DNA of 64,000 nt. It comes from Convivina praedatoris (GTDB lineage Bacteria; Bacillota; Bacilli; Lactobacillales; Lactobacillaceae). The position numbers and the translations under genes are program-made. Below, piece after piece: positions 7,732 through 16,048 of the stretch (the stretch's first letter is position 1; each line of letters starts with the position of its first letter). A model generated the notes under the pieces. It was given only the letters and a program-made list of their open reading frames with translations. It made no database searches and was not told the origin of the DNA. The stretch spans positions 124,001 through 188,000 of the forward strand of contig NZ_CAKOET010000002.1 of NCBI RefSeq assembly GCF_933208495.1, in the 5' to 3' direction.

Positions 7732-10167
7732 ATGAATTCGAAAAATTGGCAACTACGTTATGATGACTTGCAAACAGGGAAAAAGTCATATGGACAGGAA
7801 TCATTGCTGTCTTTGGGAAATGGTTTTTTAGGATGGCGTGGAGCGCCAATCTGGTCGACTTATTCGGATAATCATTATCCAGGGCTGTATGCCGCCGGAA
7901 TTTTTAATCAAACCTCTACTCCAGTAGCAGGGCGTGATGTTATTAATGAGGATATGGTTAATTTACCTAATCCTCAATTATTAGAAGTAACAGTCAATGG
8001 CACAGCTTTGGCTAACTTGGACCTCGTTAAGCGTTCAAGTAAATTGAATTTTAAGAGTGGTATTTTAGAAGAAATCTTTGTTTTCCAACATGATCAAGGT
8101 TTGGTTACTTTAACCTCTGCTAAATTTATCGACCCAATTAACTGGCATATGCTGGCCATTAATGCCAGTGTAACAGCTGATTTTGATGCTGAAATTCAAC
8201 TAAGTAGCATTGTTGATACAACAGTTGAGACCCAAAACGTTGAGCGCTACCGTGCTTTTGAATCACATCAATTTGATGTCCAAGAGGTTAATCCAAGTAC
8301 TAAGACGGTTTTGGTGGAAACCAAGCAATCCGGTATTCAAATTGGCTTGGCAGTAGATACCCAAGTGGAATATGCCGGTGTTAGTTTACCAGTTATAGCC
8401 AAGGTCGTTGATCAAAAATTTGTGGAAGAAGTTCTTGTAAAAACTCTTGCTAATACGCCGGTGCAATTGGCCAAGCGCGTTGCCATAGCAACTTCTCGTG
8501 AAACTTTTGCTGATTTAGTACCATTTTTGCAAAATGAAATTACTCAGCATAGTTTGGTAAGTATTCAAAATAATATGGCTGACTATTGGGCTGAAATTTG
8601 GGCAGATAAAGATATTATTGTTGATACCGAAAGTCAAGGAGTCAAGGACTTTATCACTAAACAGTGGAATCAACTCTGGGATAATGATGATGTGACTATC
8701 GCTTCAGACGGTGACATCTTGCAATTAATGATTCGGATGAATGTTTTCCATCTTAATCAAGCAGCCCAATGGCGTGCCAATGAGCATTTGGACGCTTCTG
8801 TTGGCTCACGCGGCTTGACTGGTGAGGGTTACCGTGGCCATATTTTCTGGGATGAACTCTTTGTCCTTCCTTATTACGCTGCTAATGAGCCACGAACGGC
8901 TCGGGCAATTTTGCAATATCGTATTAAGCGTCTTTCGGCAGCCCAAGCCAATGCTAGCCATGAAGGTGAAGCTGGGGCAATGTATCCTTGGCAAGCTGGG
9001 TTATATGGAGATGAACAGTCACAAGTTATTCATTTAAATACGGTTAATAACGAATGGGAACCTGATAATTCCCGCCTTCAACGCCATGTGTCTTTGGCCA
9101 TTGTTTATGATTTGTGGATTTATACGCAATTTACTGGTGATACCAGCTTATTAGACGAAGGTGGCTTAAATGTCTTACTGGAAACTAGTAAGTTCTGGTT
9201 GAATAAGGTCCAAAAAGCTGATGACGGTCGCTTTGATCTATCCGGTGTAATGGGACCAGATGAGTACCACGAAGCCTATCCAGAGGCCAAAGAGGGTGGT
9301 GTTAAAAACAATGCCTATACCAACGTTATGTTGTCTTGGTCATTAGGGTGGTTGTTAGATCTCCAGAAAACTTTGCCTAGTTTTGCAGCAATTGCGGCCG
9401 CTGATAATTTTGATGCCGATTTGTTGCAAAAGGCAGCCGCTGTGGCTGCTAACTTACGCTTAGAACAGCGCTCGGATGGTGTTTTTGCACAATACCAAGA
9501 TTACTTTAACCTTTCTGAAATTGATTTTGATGCCTATGCTAAAAAGTATGGTGATATCCACCGGATTGATCGTTTGCTTAAGGCTGAGGGTAAGTCACCC
9601 GATGATTATCAGGTCGCTAAACAGGCTGATTTCTTGATGTTGATGTACAATCTGGGTAACCAGCGTGTTGCTCATTTGCTAGAACAAATGGGTTACCAGT
9701 TACCAGCCGATTGGCTTGTCAAAAATACGGATTATTATCAAGCGCGGACAGTCCACGGATCAACGACGTCACGACCAGTCTTTGCCGGTATTGATGTTCA
9801 TTTGAATCGTATGGATGAAGCTGAAGAATTCTTGCAACAGGCTATTCGCTCTGATTACGATGATATCCAAGGTGGTACCACAGCTGAAGGTGTTCATGCC
9901 GGGGTAATGGGTGAGACCTTAGCTGTGATTCAAAATGAATTTGGTGGCGTTGATCTACGTGATGGGCAGTTCAGTATTAATCCTCACTTACCAGAAAATT
10001 GGTCACACTTGGCCTTTACTCAGGTGTTCCAAGGCGTTAAGGTTGCCATTGTTGAAACACCAACAGTCGTTCAGCTAACGGCTAATGCTGATTTGGATGT
10101 TGAAGTAATGGGGCAACCTGCGCATCTAGTTGCGAATCAGTCAATGACTTTTAAAATGGAGAAATAA
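7732..10167 (+). CDS. GH65 sugar phosphorylase (probable trehalose-6-phosphate phosphorylase)
   Basis: Glycoside hydrolase family 65 inverting phosphorylase, 811 residues. GH65 enzymes cleave alpha-glucosides with inorganic phosphate to release beta-glucose 1-phosphate. The catalytic acid is Glu511 in GVMGPDEYHEAYP. Phosphate-site elements HGSTTS and GGTTAEGVHAG lie further on, and a beta-sandwich C-terminal region (INPHLPENW) ends the protein. I start at the ATG at 7732, preceded by GAGGAAGGA; in-frame TTG/ATG codons 20-33 bases upstream have no ribosome site. Family members include maltose, trehalose, kojibiose and trehalose-6-phosphate phosphorylases. PTS uptake upstream means the substrate should arrive phosphorylated, which favours a sugar-6-phosphate phosphorylase like Lactococcus TrePP, giving glucose 6-phosphate plus beta-glucose 1-phosphate. 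The exact substrate is inference. Confidence 0.85.
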   Translation: MNSKNWQLRYDDLQTGKKSYGQESLLSLGNGFLGWRGAPIWSTYSDNHYPGLYAAGIFNQTSTPVAGRDVINEDMVNLPNPQLLEVTVNGTALANLDLVKRSSKLNFKSGILEEIFVFQHDQGLVTLTSAKFIDPINWHMLAINASVTADFDAEIQLSSIVDTTVETQNVERYRAFESHQFDVQEVNPSTKTVLVETKQSGIQIGLAVDTQVEYAGVSLPVIAKVVDQKFVEEVLVKTLANTPVQLAKRVAIATSRETFADLVPFLQNEITQHSLVSIQNNMADYWAEIWADKDIIVDTESQGVKDFITKQWNQLWDNDDVTIASDGDILQLMIRMNVFHLNQAAQWRANEHLDASVGSRGLTGEGYRGHIFWDELFVLPYYAANEPRTARAILQYRIKRLSAAQANASHEGEAGAMYPWQAGLYGDEQSQVIHLNTVNNEWEPDNSRLQRHVSLAIVYDLWIYTQFTGDTSLLDEGGLNVLLETSKFWLNKVQKADDGRFDLSGVMGPDEYHEAYPEAKEGGVKNNAYTNVMLSWSLGWLLDLQKTLPSFAAIAAADNFDADLLQKAAAVAANLRLEQRSDGVFAQYQDYFNLSEIDFDAYAKKYGDIHRIDRLLKAEGKSPDDYQVAKQADFLMLMYNLGNQRVAHLLEQMGYQLPADWLVKNTDYYQARTVHGSTTSRPVFAGIDVHLNRMDEAEEFLQQAIRSDYDDIQGGTTAEGVHAGVMGETLAVIQNEFGGVDLRDGQFSINPHLPENWSHLAFTQVFQGVKVAIVETPTVVQLTANADLDVEVMGQPAHLVANQSMTFKMEK

Positions 10168-10168
10168 C

Positions 10169-10840
10169 ATGGTCAAGTTTTCAGAAATTAAAGGTTTTAC
10201 GTTTGATATGGATGGTGTCTTAGCTGATACAGCTAAGTTCCACACGGTGGCTTGGCGTCAGTTAGCCGAAAAGCTAGGTGTTACCTGGAATGATGATTTA
10301 CAAGAACGCTTAAAGGGCATCGACCGGATGGGTTCTTTGAATATGATTTTAGCTGAGGATAACTTAGAGAATCAGTACAGCCAAGAGCAAAAAGAAACTT
10401 TGGCAGCGGAAAAGAATGATAACTACCGTCAGTTAATTTCAACTTTAACCCCTGGTGATGTTTTGCCTGGTATGCAAGCATTCTTGGATAGTCTAAAAGC
10501 AAATGGTTACCTAATGAGTGTGGCTTCAGCTTCTAAAAATGCTCCCTTCATTCTTGAAAAGTTAGGTTTAGCTGATTACTTTGTTGGTGTAGTTGATCCT
10601 GCTAGCTTACATGCCGGTAAGCCTGATCCTGAAATCTTTGTTCGGGCCGGTGAATTGTTAAAGTTGGCTCCTGAACAATTAATTGGTTTGGAAGATTCAG
10701 CTGCTGGCATTCAATCAATTAATGGTGCTGGTCAAACTTCGCTAGGAATTGGTAATTCTCAAGTTTTGAGTGAGGCTGATTTGAACTTTGAAAATACTGC
10801 CGAGGTTACCTTAGCAGCCATTCAAGCTAAATTAGGTTAA
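10169..10840 (+). CDS. pgmB: Beta-phosphoglucomutase
   Basis: HAD-superfamily enzyme converting beta-glucose 1-phosphate to glucose 6-phosphate, completing the phosphorolytic pathway begun by the GH65 enzyme. The nucleophile and acid/base aspartates are Asp13 and Asp15 in FDMDGVLADT. The cap-domain motif, SVASASKNAP and GKPDPEIF with EDSAAGIQ are all present. Length 223 residues is normal. It starts one base after the phosphorylase stop, with its ribosome site (GGAG) inside that gene, so translation is coupled. It is the last gene of the sugar operon. Confidence 0.95.
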   Translation: MVKFSEIKGFTFDMDGVLADTAKFHTVAWRQLAEKLGVTWNDDLQERLKGIDRMGSLNMILAEDNLENQYSQEQKETLAAEKNDNYRQLISTLTPGDVLPGMQAFLDSLKANGYLMSVASASKNAPFILEKLGLADYFVGVVDPASLHAGKPDPEIFVRAGELLKLAPEQLIGLEDSAAGIQSINGAGQTSLGIGNSQVLSEADLNFENTAEVTLAAIQAKLG

Positions 10841-10852
10841 ATCTAGAACATT

Positions 10853-10889
10853 AAAAAGACGCTCGATCATATGATCTGAGCGCCTTTTT
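10853..10889. terminator. Bidirectional terminator after pgmB
   Basis: Hairpin GACGCTC-GATCATATGATC-TGAGCGCC, with A run on the left and T run on the right; it lies between convergent pgmB and psiE, and its right edge overlaps the psiE stop codon. Confidence 0.85.
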
Positions 10890-11292
10890 AATGCTGTTTA
10901 TAAAATTTCCGATACAAGATAATGGCCACCATTAAAATAAAAATAGCGACACACAGTGAGATGGTCTTAGCTGCATTGTCATGATAAACCAAAATCGAAC
11001 GAATCATGGCTGTCACGGCAACGTATAAGTAATTTTCAAAATTAATTGCTGCTTTATTTTCAAAATACTCTTTGATAATAACGGCAAACTCGAAGCATAG
11101 GAAGGCTGATAAGACGGTTTTAGTGATGTCAGTGATTTCTATATCACCCTTGAATTCAAATAAAGCCATGCCTAAGTCATAAATACTTAGACCCAAATAA
11201 CCTAAAATAATTAGTCCAAAAACCATCATGAAGGCCATGATGGTATATTCATAGAACTTCGCAAAAATAGTATAAATTCTTTCTTTCATCAT
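10888..11292 (-). CDS. psiE: PsiE family membrane protein
   Basis: Similar to the phosphate-starvation-inducible PsiE family (134 residues, usual length), an inner-membrane protein with about four hydrophobic segments and no defined biochemical role. A conserved-looking KEYFENKAAINFENYLYVAVTAMIR stretch with charged residues between segments 2 and 3 supports the family. Its ATG overlaps the end of the upstream MscL-like gene by 4 bases, so translation is coupled. It is the third gene of a leftward Kv channel - MscL - PsiE operon. No Pho-type box is visible, so phosphate control is not supported by sequence. Confidence 0.8.
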   Translation of the reverse strand: MMKERIYTIFAKFYEYTIMAFMMVFGLIILGYLGLSIYDLGMALFEFKGDIEITDITKTVLSAFLCFEFAVIIKEYFENKAAINFENYLYVAVTAMIRSILVYHDNAAKTISLCVAIFILMVAIILYRKFYKQH

Positions 11293-11813
11293 GCTGATCC
11301 TTTAGTTGAAGAACTAGTAGCTTGCTTTTGGGCTTGGAGTTCGGATAAAATTTGCTTTTGTAGCGCTAAATTTTCAGCCTGCAGAGTGTTATTTTTACGC
11401 TGTAAAGCTTGAATATGTAAGGCATCTTCATGGGACTCATCATAACCCCATTTAGCTTCCTTACTTTTAATCAAGGAATTGTTGATAAAACGAATGGTAT
11501 AAAAAACAATGGCCGCAATAAATATGAGGGTAATAAAACTATTAAAAAATGACGCCAGTGGGTTTAAAATCAAATTAAATTGTAAAGGATGGTTCTCACC
11601 CCAAATCCATTCAAATAAAAAGTTTACTAGACCTGATAAGGTGGCGATTAAATCTTTAATGGCTGATCCAAAACTATTACCAACGACAACTGAAATAACA
11701 AAGGTTAGGAGGTTGGGAGCGAAAAGAAACTGTTTAAAAGCATTTAAAGTTGAATTAGTGCTGCTGATTAGATGATCGGCCTGCTGTGAAATAATTTTTT
11801 TTGGACGTAACAT
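11289..11813 (-). CDS. MscL-like large-conductance mechanosensitive channel, divergent
   Basis: Resembles MscL: a short N-terminal helix, then a first membrane segment NLLTFVISVVVGNSFGSAIKDLI matching the pore-lining VVDLAVGVIIGAAFGKIV of MscL, a loop containing a Trp-rich stretch and the NPL motif, a second segment (SFITLIFIAAIVFYTIRFIN) and a cytoplasmic helix. It is 174 residues against roughly 125-150 for typical MscL: there are about 20 extra residues at the N terminus and a longer C-terminal coiled coil (IQALQRKNNTLQAENLALQ) with a Gln/Ser tail. Canonical MscL vents solutes on hypo-osmotic shock; whether this variant gates the same way is unknown. It follows the Kv channel gene by 22 bases and overlaps psiE by 4. 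Confidence 0.82.
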   Translation of the reverse strand: MLRPKKIISQQADHLISSTNSTLNAFKQFLFAPNLLTFVISVVVGNSFGSAIKDLIATLSGLVNFLFEWIWGENHPLQFNLILNPLASFFNSFITLIFIAAIVFYTIRFINNSLIKSKEAKWGYDESHEDALHIQALQRKNNTLQAENLALQKQILSELQAQKQATSSSTKGSA

Positions 11814-11835
11814 GAAAACCTCGTAGGGAATTTTA

Positions 11836-12546
11836 TTATTGTTTTTTATCTTGATTGTGCAGCAGGGCTTTAATTTCGGCTAAATCGTTTTCAATGATTT
11901 TTAAACGTTGGTCAATTTTATCGTTTTCACGATCATATTGTTCATCCAAAAAGTAAGAAGTAATGACACTGGTGATACTACCAATCAAGCCGATACCGAC
12001 AATCATTAAGAGCACGGCCACCATTTTACCTGTATAGGTGTGCGGAGAAATGTCGCCATAACCGACGGTAGTAGTGGTAGCAATCGCCCACCAGAGAGAG
12101 CTAGCATAGCTAGTGTTTTCAGCCAGTGCGTAAACACCAGCACCTAGGAGAATGAATACTACGGCCGTAAGGAACAAGTAGATAAAACCATTGGTATTGA
12201 TGAATTTTTTAGTTTTAGTACGTAATTTTCCGGTAAATCCAATAATACGAATAATTCGGAAAAGCTTCATTAGTCGGACTGTTCGGGCAATTCGGAACAT
12301 AGCAAAAAGGCTGTCAAAAGGAATAATCGCCAATAAGTCAAAAATGTTATTTTTGAAAAATAACCATTTATTTTTAGCTCGGCTCAATCGAATCAGATAG
12401 TCTAACCAGAAAAATAGTAAAATACTATTATCAATGAAAGCTAGTGGTTCTTTTTGGATAGTAATAATGTTAGTTAAATCCAATAGGGCGAAACCAATCG
12501 AAATGATTGATAGGGTTAAGACAATGGTATAGTAAAGCCGTTTCAT
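11836..12546 (-). CDS. Voltage-gated potassium channel (six-TM Kv type)
   Basis: A 236-residue ion-transport protein. Segments S1-S3 are followed by an Arg/Lys-rich S4 (FRIARTVRLMKLFRIIRIIGF, about residues 84-104) with charges every third position, the voltage-sensor pattern. The selectivity filter TTVGYGD lies at residues 159-165 after a pore helix SSLWWAIATT, and the S6 helix follows. The C terminus (DRENDKIDQRLKIIENDLAEIKALL) is a short tetramerisation-type coiled coil, as in the Listeria channel KvLm. Function: membrane-potential-sensitive K+ flux in the cytoplasmic membrane. It is the first gene of the operon with the MscL-like and PsiE genes. Confidence 0.92.
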   Translation of the reverse strand: MKRLYYTIVLTLSIISIGFALLDLTNIITIQKEPLAFIDNSILLFFWLDYLIRLSRAKNKWLFFKNNIFDLLAIIPFDSLFAMFRIARTVRLMKLFRIIRIIGFTGKLRTKTKKFINTNGFIYLFLTAVVFILLGAGVYALAENTSYASSLWWAIATTTTVGYGDISPHTYTGKMVAVLLMIVGIGLIGSITSVITSYFLDEQYDRENDKIDQRLKIIENDLAEIKALLHNQDKKQ

Positions 12547-12654
12547 TTATTATTTACCGTTTGAATCCTTTTATTCTCCCAGTAGTGGTGACTACTTTTA
12601 ATCGCATCGCAATGTCAAACCATTTCAATATTATCATAAATAAAGGATAGAATT

Positions 12655-13236
12655 ATGTTAGTTGAAATTATTATTGTTATTTTAGTTTTGGGGTATTTCA
12701 TTAAAGACCAATTTGAATTTGCCCAGGTGACCCGTTTACGATATTTGTTCTTACCAATTGGTGGGTTAGTGGTCTTTTTAACGACCATCAATCATCTTAA
12801 AGACTTACCCTTAGCGATTATTCTGGGGCTAATAGCCATCGCTATTGGCAAATTTCAGACTTCTTCTTTTGAAGTTCGCTATAAATATTTACATACTAAT
12901 TTGGTTTATCAAGCGGATGGCGTCGACTATCCGATTACTAAAAAGGAATTATTTTCTAAAGGGGGCGTCAATTATTTGTATGGTTGGCTTGTTATTGCTT
13001 TTTTTCAAATTAGTATCTCCATGATTAAACATGGTCTGAATATGAGTGATCTACCAAGTGAACTGTTAGCTGAAATTTTTAAAGATTTATTCGTGATTTT
13101 TCGAATTACCGATAGTGAAAGTGGTTGGTGGGTTTGGGAGCTTTATTCTCTCAGTAGTATTTCTTATTTGGTTTGTCTAATTAAATCCTCACCCCTCTTG
13201 GCCCAACATATTTTGAAAAAAGATCCACTAAATTAA
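12655..13236 (+). CDS. Membrane protein of unknown function
   Basis: Not recognised. The 193-residue protein has about three N-terminal hydrophobic segments (residues 1-20, 32-48, 52-66), a soluble middle that includes VDYPITKKELFSKGG, and two further segments near 108-126 and 165-180. There is no catalytic motif that I can see. The start is supported by AAAGGA seven bases before the ATG. It is transcribed divergently from the Kv channel operon and alone, ending at a hairpin shared with azlD. The layout of four to five TMs with a short cytoplasmic loop resembles small DUF1453/CcdC-type proteins, but I could not confirm this. Confidence 0.65.
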   Translation: MLVEIIIVILVLGYFIKDQFEFAQVTRLRYLFLPIGGLVVFLTTINHLKDLPLAIILGLIAIAIGKFQTSSFEVRYKYLHTNLVYQADGVDYPITKKELFSKGGVNYLYGWLVIAFFQISISMIKHGLNMSDLPSELLAEIFKDLFVIFRITDSESGWWVWELYSLSSISYLVCLIKSSPLLAQHILKKDPLN

Positions 13237-13266
13237 AAACACCCTGACTTAGTCGGGATGTTTTTA
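13236..13266. terminator. Bidirectional terminator
   Basis: Stem ACACCCTGACT / AGTCGGGATGT with A and T runs on either side, between convergent genes. Confidence 0.85.
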
Positions 13267-13596
13267 ATTTAGTGCTAAAAATTGAATAAGGGCTAGGGAA
13301 GCAATACCCACAATTACAATGATGACTAGGCTTTTGGTTAAAATGGCACTAATTACGGTGGGGAGGGAGGCTAATAAATTAGGGTAATCAAGACTGGGTA
13401 AATGGCCAATGTTTTGGTGAAATAGACTTTCAAACCATAAGGCGGACATGATAACAATCGGTACAAAGCTTAATAAATCAACTACTTTAGCTGGTAGCTG
13501 GAACCTTTTTAAAAGGACAAACGGTGCCACGCGGGAGATGAAGGTTACCAAACCACACATGATAATGGTCGTTAGAATAAAATTAAAAGAAGGCAT
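13264..13596 (-). CDS. azlD: AzlD family branched-chain amino acid export subunit
   Basis: Small partner of AzlC, 110 residues, four hydrophobic segments. The N-terminal TFISRVAPFVLL and the FVPIVIMSALWFESLF region match the AzlD family. Family knowledge: AzlCD (LIV-E type) pairs export branched-chain amino acids or toxic analogues such as 4-azaleucine. Its start lies inside the 3' end of azlC (14-base overlap) with AGGGGTGG as ribosome site, so the two are translated together and act as one complex in the membrane. Confidence 0.88.
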   Translation of the reverse strand: MPSFNFILTTIIMCGLVTFISRVAPFVLLKRFQLPAKVVDLLSFVPIVIMSALWFESLFHQNIGHLPSLDYPNLLASLPTVISAILTKSLVIIVIVGIASLALIQFLALN

Positions 13597-14290
13597 TTTT
13601 AATCACCACCCCTAAAATACAGCTTAGAATCGTAACCAAAAGGATTAACAATTGACTGGGAATGAAAATTAATCCCACAAAAACTAGACCAAAGACTAGT
13701 AAGACTACAATTGCCTGTAAAAGCAGGGGTAGAGCCCGGTCATTGATAATTTGCAGATAAAGTAATCCGATAAACATGGCAATTAAGGCAAAACTTAGAC
13801 CATATTTTTCAGGATCTTGGATATAGCTGCCAACTAGTGCGCCAATCAGTGATGAGCAAACCCAGGTGGCATAAGAAATTAAATTAACCGTATTAAACCA
13901 GCTGAAGTTTAACTGGCGGTTGGTGAGATTACTTTTGTTCATGGCTAAGGCAAAACTTTCATCGGTTAAGAGGGTACCTAAAATCACATTTTTTATAAGC
14001 GATTCATGCTTAACCAACGGCGCAACGGTCATACTCATTAAAATCATCCGGGCATTTACTAAAAAAACAGACAAGGTGATGGCTAAGATGCTGTTACCAG
14101 TGGCAAACATGCCCACCATGATGAATTGAGCTGAGCCCGCGTAAGTGATTAGGGAAGTTAAGGTTACTAAAAGAGAGTTAATACCTGCAGCACGAGCGAC
14201 GATACCAAAGGCAAGGCCGATGCCAAGGTAGCCAAAGACGGTTGGAAGGGTTTCACGAACAGCTACGGTTGCTTTTAACTCGTTATTCAT
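13583..14290 (-). CDS. azlC: AzlC family branched-chain amino acid permease
   Basis: Large subunit of an AzlCD/LIV-E exporter, 235 residues with about seven to eight membrane segments. The TVFGYLGIGLAFGIVARAAG start, TYAGSAQFIMVGMFA and the LLTDESFALAM motif are hallmarks of the family. The start overlaps the regulator gene by 8 bases and is preceded by AGGAGG. The operon order Rrf2 regulator - azlC - azlD implies local control by the regulator. Substrate range (leucine, isoleucine, valine, analogues) is inferred from the family. Confidence 0.9.
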   Translation of the reverse strand: MNNELKATVAVRETLPTVFGYLGIGLAFGIVARAAGINSLLVTLTSLITYAGSAQFIMVGMFATGNSILAITLSVFLVNARMILMSMTVAPLVKHESLIKNVILGTLLTDESFALAMNKSNLTNRQLNFSWFNTVNLISYATWVCSSLIGALVGSYIQDPEKYGLSFALIAMFIGLLYLQIINDRALPLLLQAIVVLLVFGLVFVGLIFIPSQLLILLVTILSCILGVVIKNAFF

Positions 14291-14783
14291 TGGGTCTTTC
14301 CTCCTGACTTTGAGCCAATTGAGCCGGCCAATTAATTTGTAAAATCTCTCCCTGTTGATCTAAGGGGACGATTTCACTGAGTTTATGTGATTTAAGCGAA
14401 TTTTTAAGCGCATTTTCCGCATCTTTAAAAATATTACCGGTAATTTGGACATAGTGTTCGGTTAATGCTGGTGAAATAAACATATTACGGATACCGGTTA
14501 AATCATAGCCACTAGCGAAAGCTTCGGGGCTTTCGACGGCTTGAAATAAATCGTAAAAGGTTATTTCATCAATAGCGTGATTTAATGCATAACCACCGTT
14601 TTTAGAAGCTTCGGCCTTGATTAGACCAGCATCCTTAAGCTTTTTGGCTGTTTTTTGTAGATAAGTGTGTGAAACACCCATGGCATGGCTGAGTTCGCCT
14701 GATTTTAAATATGTATGTTCTGGTAATTCAGCTAACATCACCATTAGTGCCGCAGTTTGTAAAAATCCCTTGCTAAATTTCAA
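14283..14783 (-). CDS. Rrf2 family transcriptional regulator
   Basis: Winged-helix regulator of 166 residues starting at a TTG codon (GGGGGAG ribosome site 5 bases ahead). The LKSGELSHAMGVSHTYLQKTAKKLKDAGLI helix-turn-helix, KNGGYALN wing and ITFYDLFQAVE dimer helix match Rrf2. There is no cysteine at all in the protein, so it cannot carry an Fe-S cluster like IscR or NsrR; it belongs with cluster-free members such as CymR/YwnA that sense small molecules or partners. It heads the azlCD operon, and a repeated dyad in its upstream region (14810-14839) is a plausible operator for autoregulation and for the divergent permease gene. Confidence 0.88.
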   Translation of the reverse strand: MKFSKGFLQTAALMVMLAELPEHTYLKSGELSHAMGVSHTYLQKTAKKLKDAGLIKAEASKNGGYALNHAIDEITFYDLFQAVESPEAFASGYDLTGIRNMFISPALTEHYVQITGNIFKDAENALKNSLKSHKLSEIVPLDQQGEILQINWPAQLAQSQEERPNE

Positions 14784-14809
14784 AACGCTCCCCCAACTAT
14801 TGACTTATT

Positions 14810-14839
14810 ATATCTGTGGATATAATATATCTATGGATA
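14810..14839. promoter_or_regulatory. Tandem operator between rrf2 and the divergent permease gene
   Basis: Two 13-base repeats, ATATCTGTGGATA (14810-14822) and ATATCTATGGATA (14827-14839), are 17 bases apart start to start. Each is itself a dyad TATC-N4-GATA. A TTGACT (14800-14805) lies just left and TATAAT-like bases lie within the repeats, so a bound protein would cover promoters in this divergent region. Likely ligand: the Rrf2 regulator. Confidence 0.55.
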
Positions 14840-14907
14840 ACAAAAAGTATCAAATATTATTATCAAAAGTATAGATTAAGTAATCCAAATGCACAAGGAG
14901 TGTGACA

Positions 14908-15987
14908 ATGATACAGGGGCGTAAGTTAAAGTTATTGATTGTATTGTTTTTTATGTCTTTAATACCAGTGGTTTATTCCAGCCTATTTTTAGGGGCTTTA
15001 ATGGATCCTTACGGGAAGGTTAGCGAATTACCAGTAGCTGTGGTGACTAGGCAGGCTAATCCGGTGCTAACAGCAATGAACGAGCATCATCTTTTTAAAT
15101 TGGAAAATGAAAATATTAATCAGGCTAATGCAGATTTGAGGCAAGGCAAAGTCTATGCCATTGTGCAATTTGATGATAATTTTAATGATCAATTAAATCA
15201 ATTTGTTAAAAATCAGCAGTCACCTACAATTAATTTGATTACTTCCGAAGGATTAAGTTATACCACTAGTAAATTACTAAAAAATACTATGCTTCAATTT
15301 ACTACTGAATACAATAATCAGCTTGGCCAAAAAATACTTACGACCATGCAAGGGGAAAATATTCCGACTGGAGTGGGCCAGATTATTAAATTACAAAATG
15401 AAGAACGCCATCCAGTTAAAAATAATGGAACGGCAATGGCACCTTATATTTTCTCGTTAACACTTTTTGTCGGTGGTATTTTTATTAATCAATTTGTGAT
15501 GCGAACCTTGAGTCGGAAGCACCTGGATTTTGGACGCTATTGGATTACTGAGTTCCTAGTTCCTTTTATTATTGCTAGCTTACAGGTCTTCATCTTGTTG
15601 CTAGTTAATCAACTATTCATTAAGATTCAGATTGATCAAATGACCCTACTGGTACCATTTGCCTTATTAGTAGCGGCGACCTTTAGTAGCATCATTGTGG
15701 CCTTAAACAAATTAATTCCAGGCATCGGTAGTCTCATGGTGTTGCTTTTGACCATGTTACAAACTTCTTCTTCAGGTGGTACTTACGCAATTGAATTGTC
15801 GGGTTCATTTTTTAAAATAGTCAATGCTTTTTTGCCAATGACTTATAGTATCGATGGTTTTAAAAAATTAATTAGTTTGAATAATATCGATATTTGGCCA
15901 GAAGTCTTTATTTTATTAGCTTTCTTCACCCTGGGCCAGTTGATTTTAGTCCGAGCCTATCGTAAACATGAGTTACCACTACTTTAG
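14908..15987 (+). CDS. YhgE/Pip-like ABC-2 family membrane protein
   Basis: A 359-residue protein with one N-terminal membrane segment, a roughly 150-residue extracytoplasmic domain (including NPVLTAMNEHHLFKLE and DLRQGKVYAIVQFDDNFN), then about five membrane segments. This is the layout of YhgE/Pip and ABC-2 type permeases; the substrate is unknown. AAGGAG seven bases before the ATG at 14908 decides the start over an in-frame GTG at 14902. No ATPase gene is adjacent, so either it uses a distant ATPase or it is not an ABC permease. It is transcribed divergently from the rrf2-azlCD operon and may share its operator. A similar but unlinked protein lies at 39.3 kb. Confidence 0.68.
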   Translation: MIQGRKLKLLIVLFFMSLIPVVYSSLFLGALMDPYGKVSELPVAVVTRQANPVLTAMNEHHLFKLENENINQANADLRQGKVYAIVQFDDNFNDQLNQFVKNQQSPTINLITSEGLSYTTSKLLKNTMLQFTTEYNNQLGQKILTTMQGENIPTGVGQIIKLQNEERHPVKNNGTAMAPYIFSLTLFVGGIFINQFVMRTLSRKHLDFGRYWITEFLVPFIIASLQVFILLLVNQLFIKIQIDQMTLLVPFALLVAATFSSIIVALNKLIPGIGSLMVLLLTMLQTSSSGGTYAIELSGSFFKIVNAFLPMTYSIDGFKKLISLNNIDIWPEVFILLAFFTLGQLILVRAYRKHELPLL

Positions 15988-16048
15988 GCTTCCAATTTGA
16001 ACCTAAAGCTGTAAGATAAAGAAAAAGCATGAATTAGAGGGTAACAAA

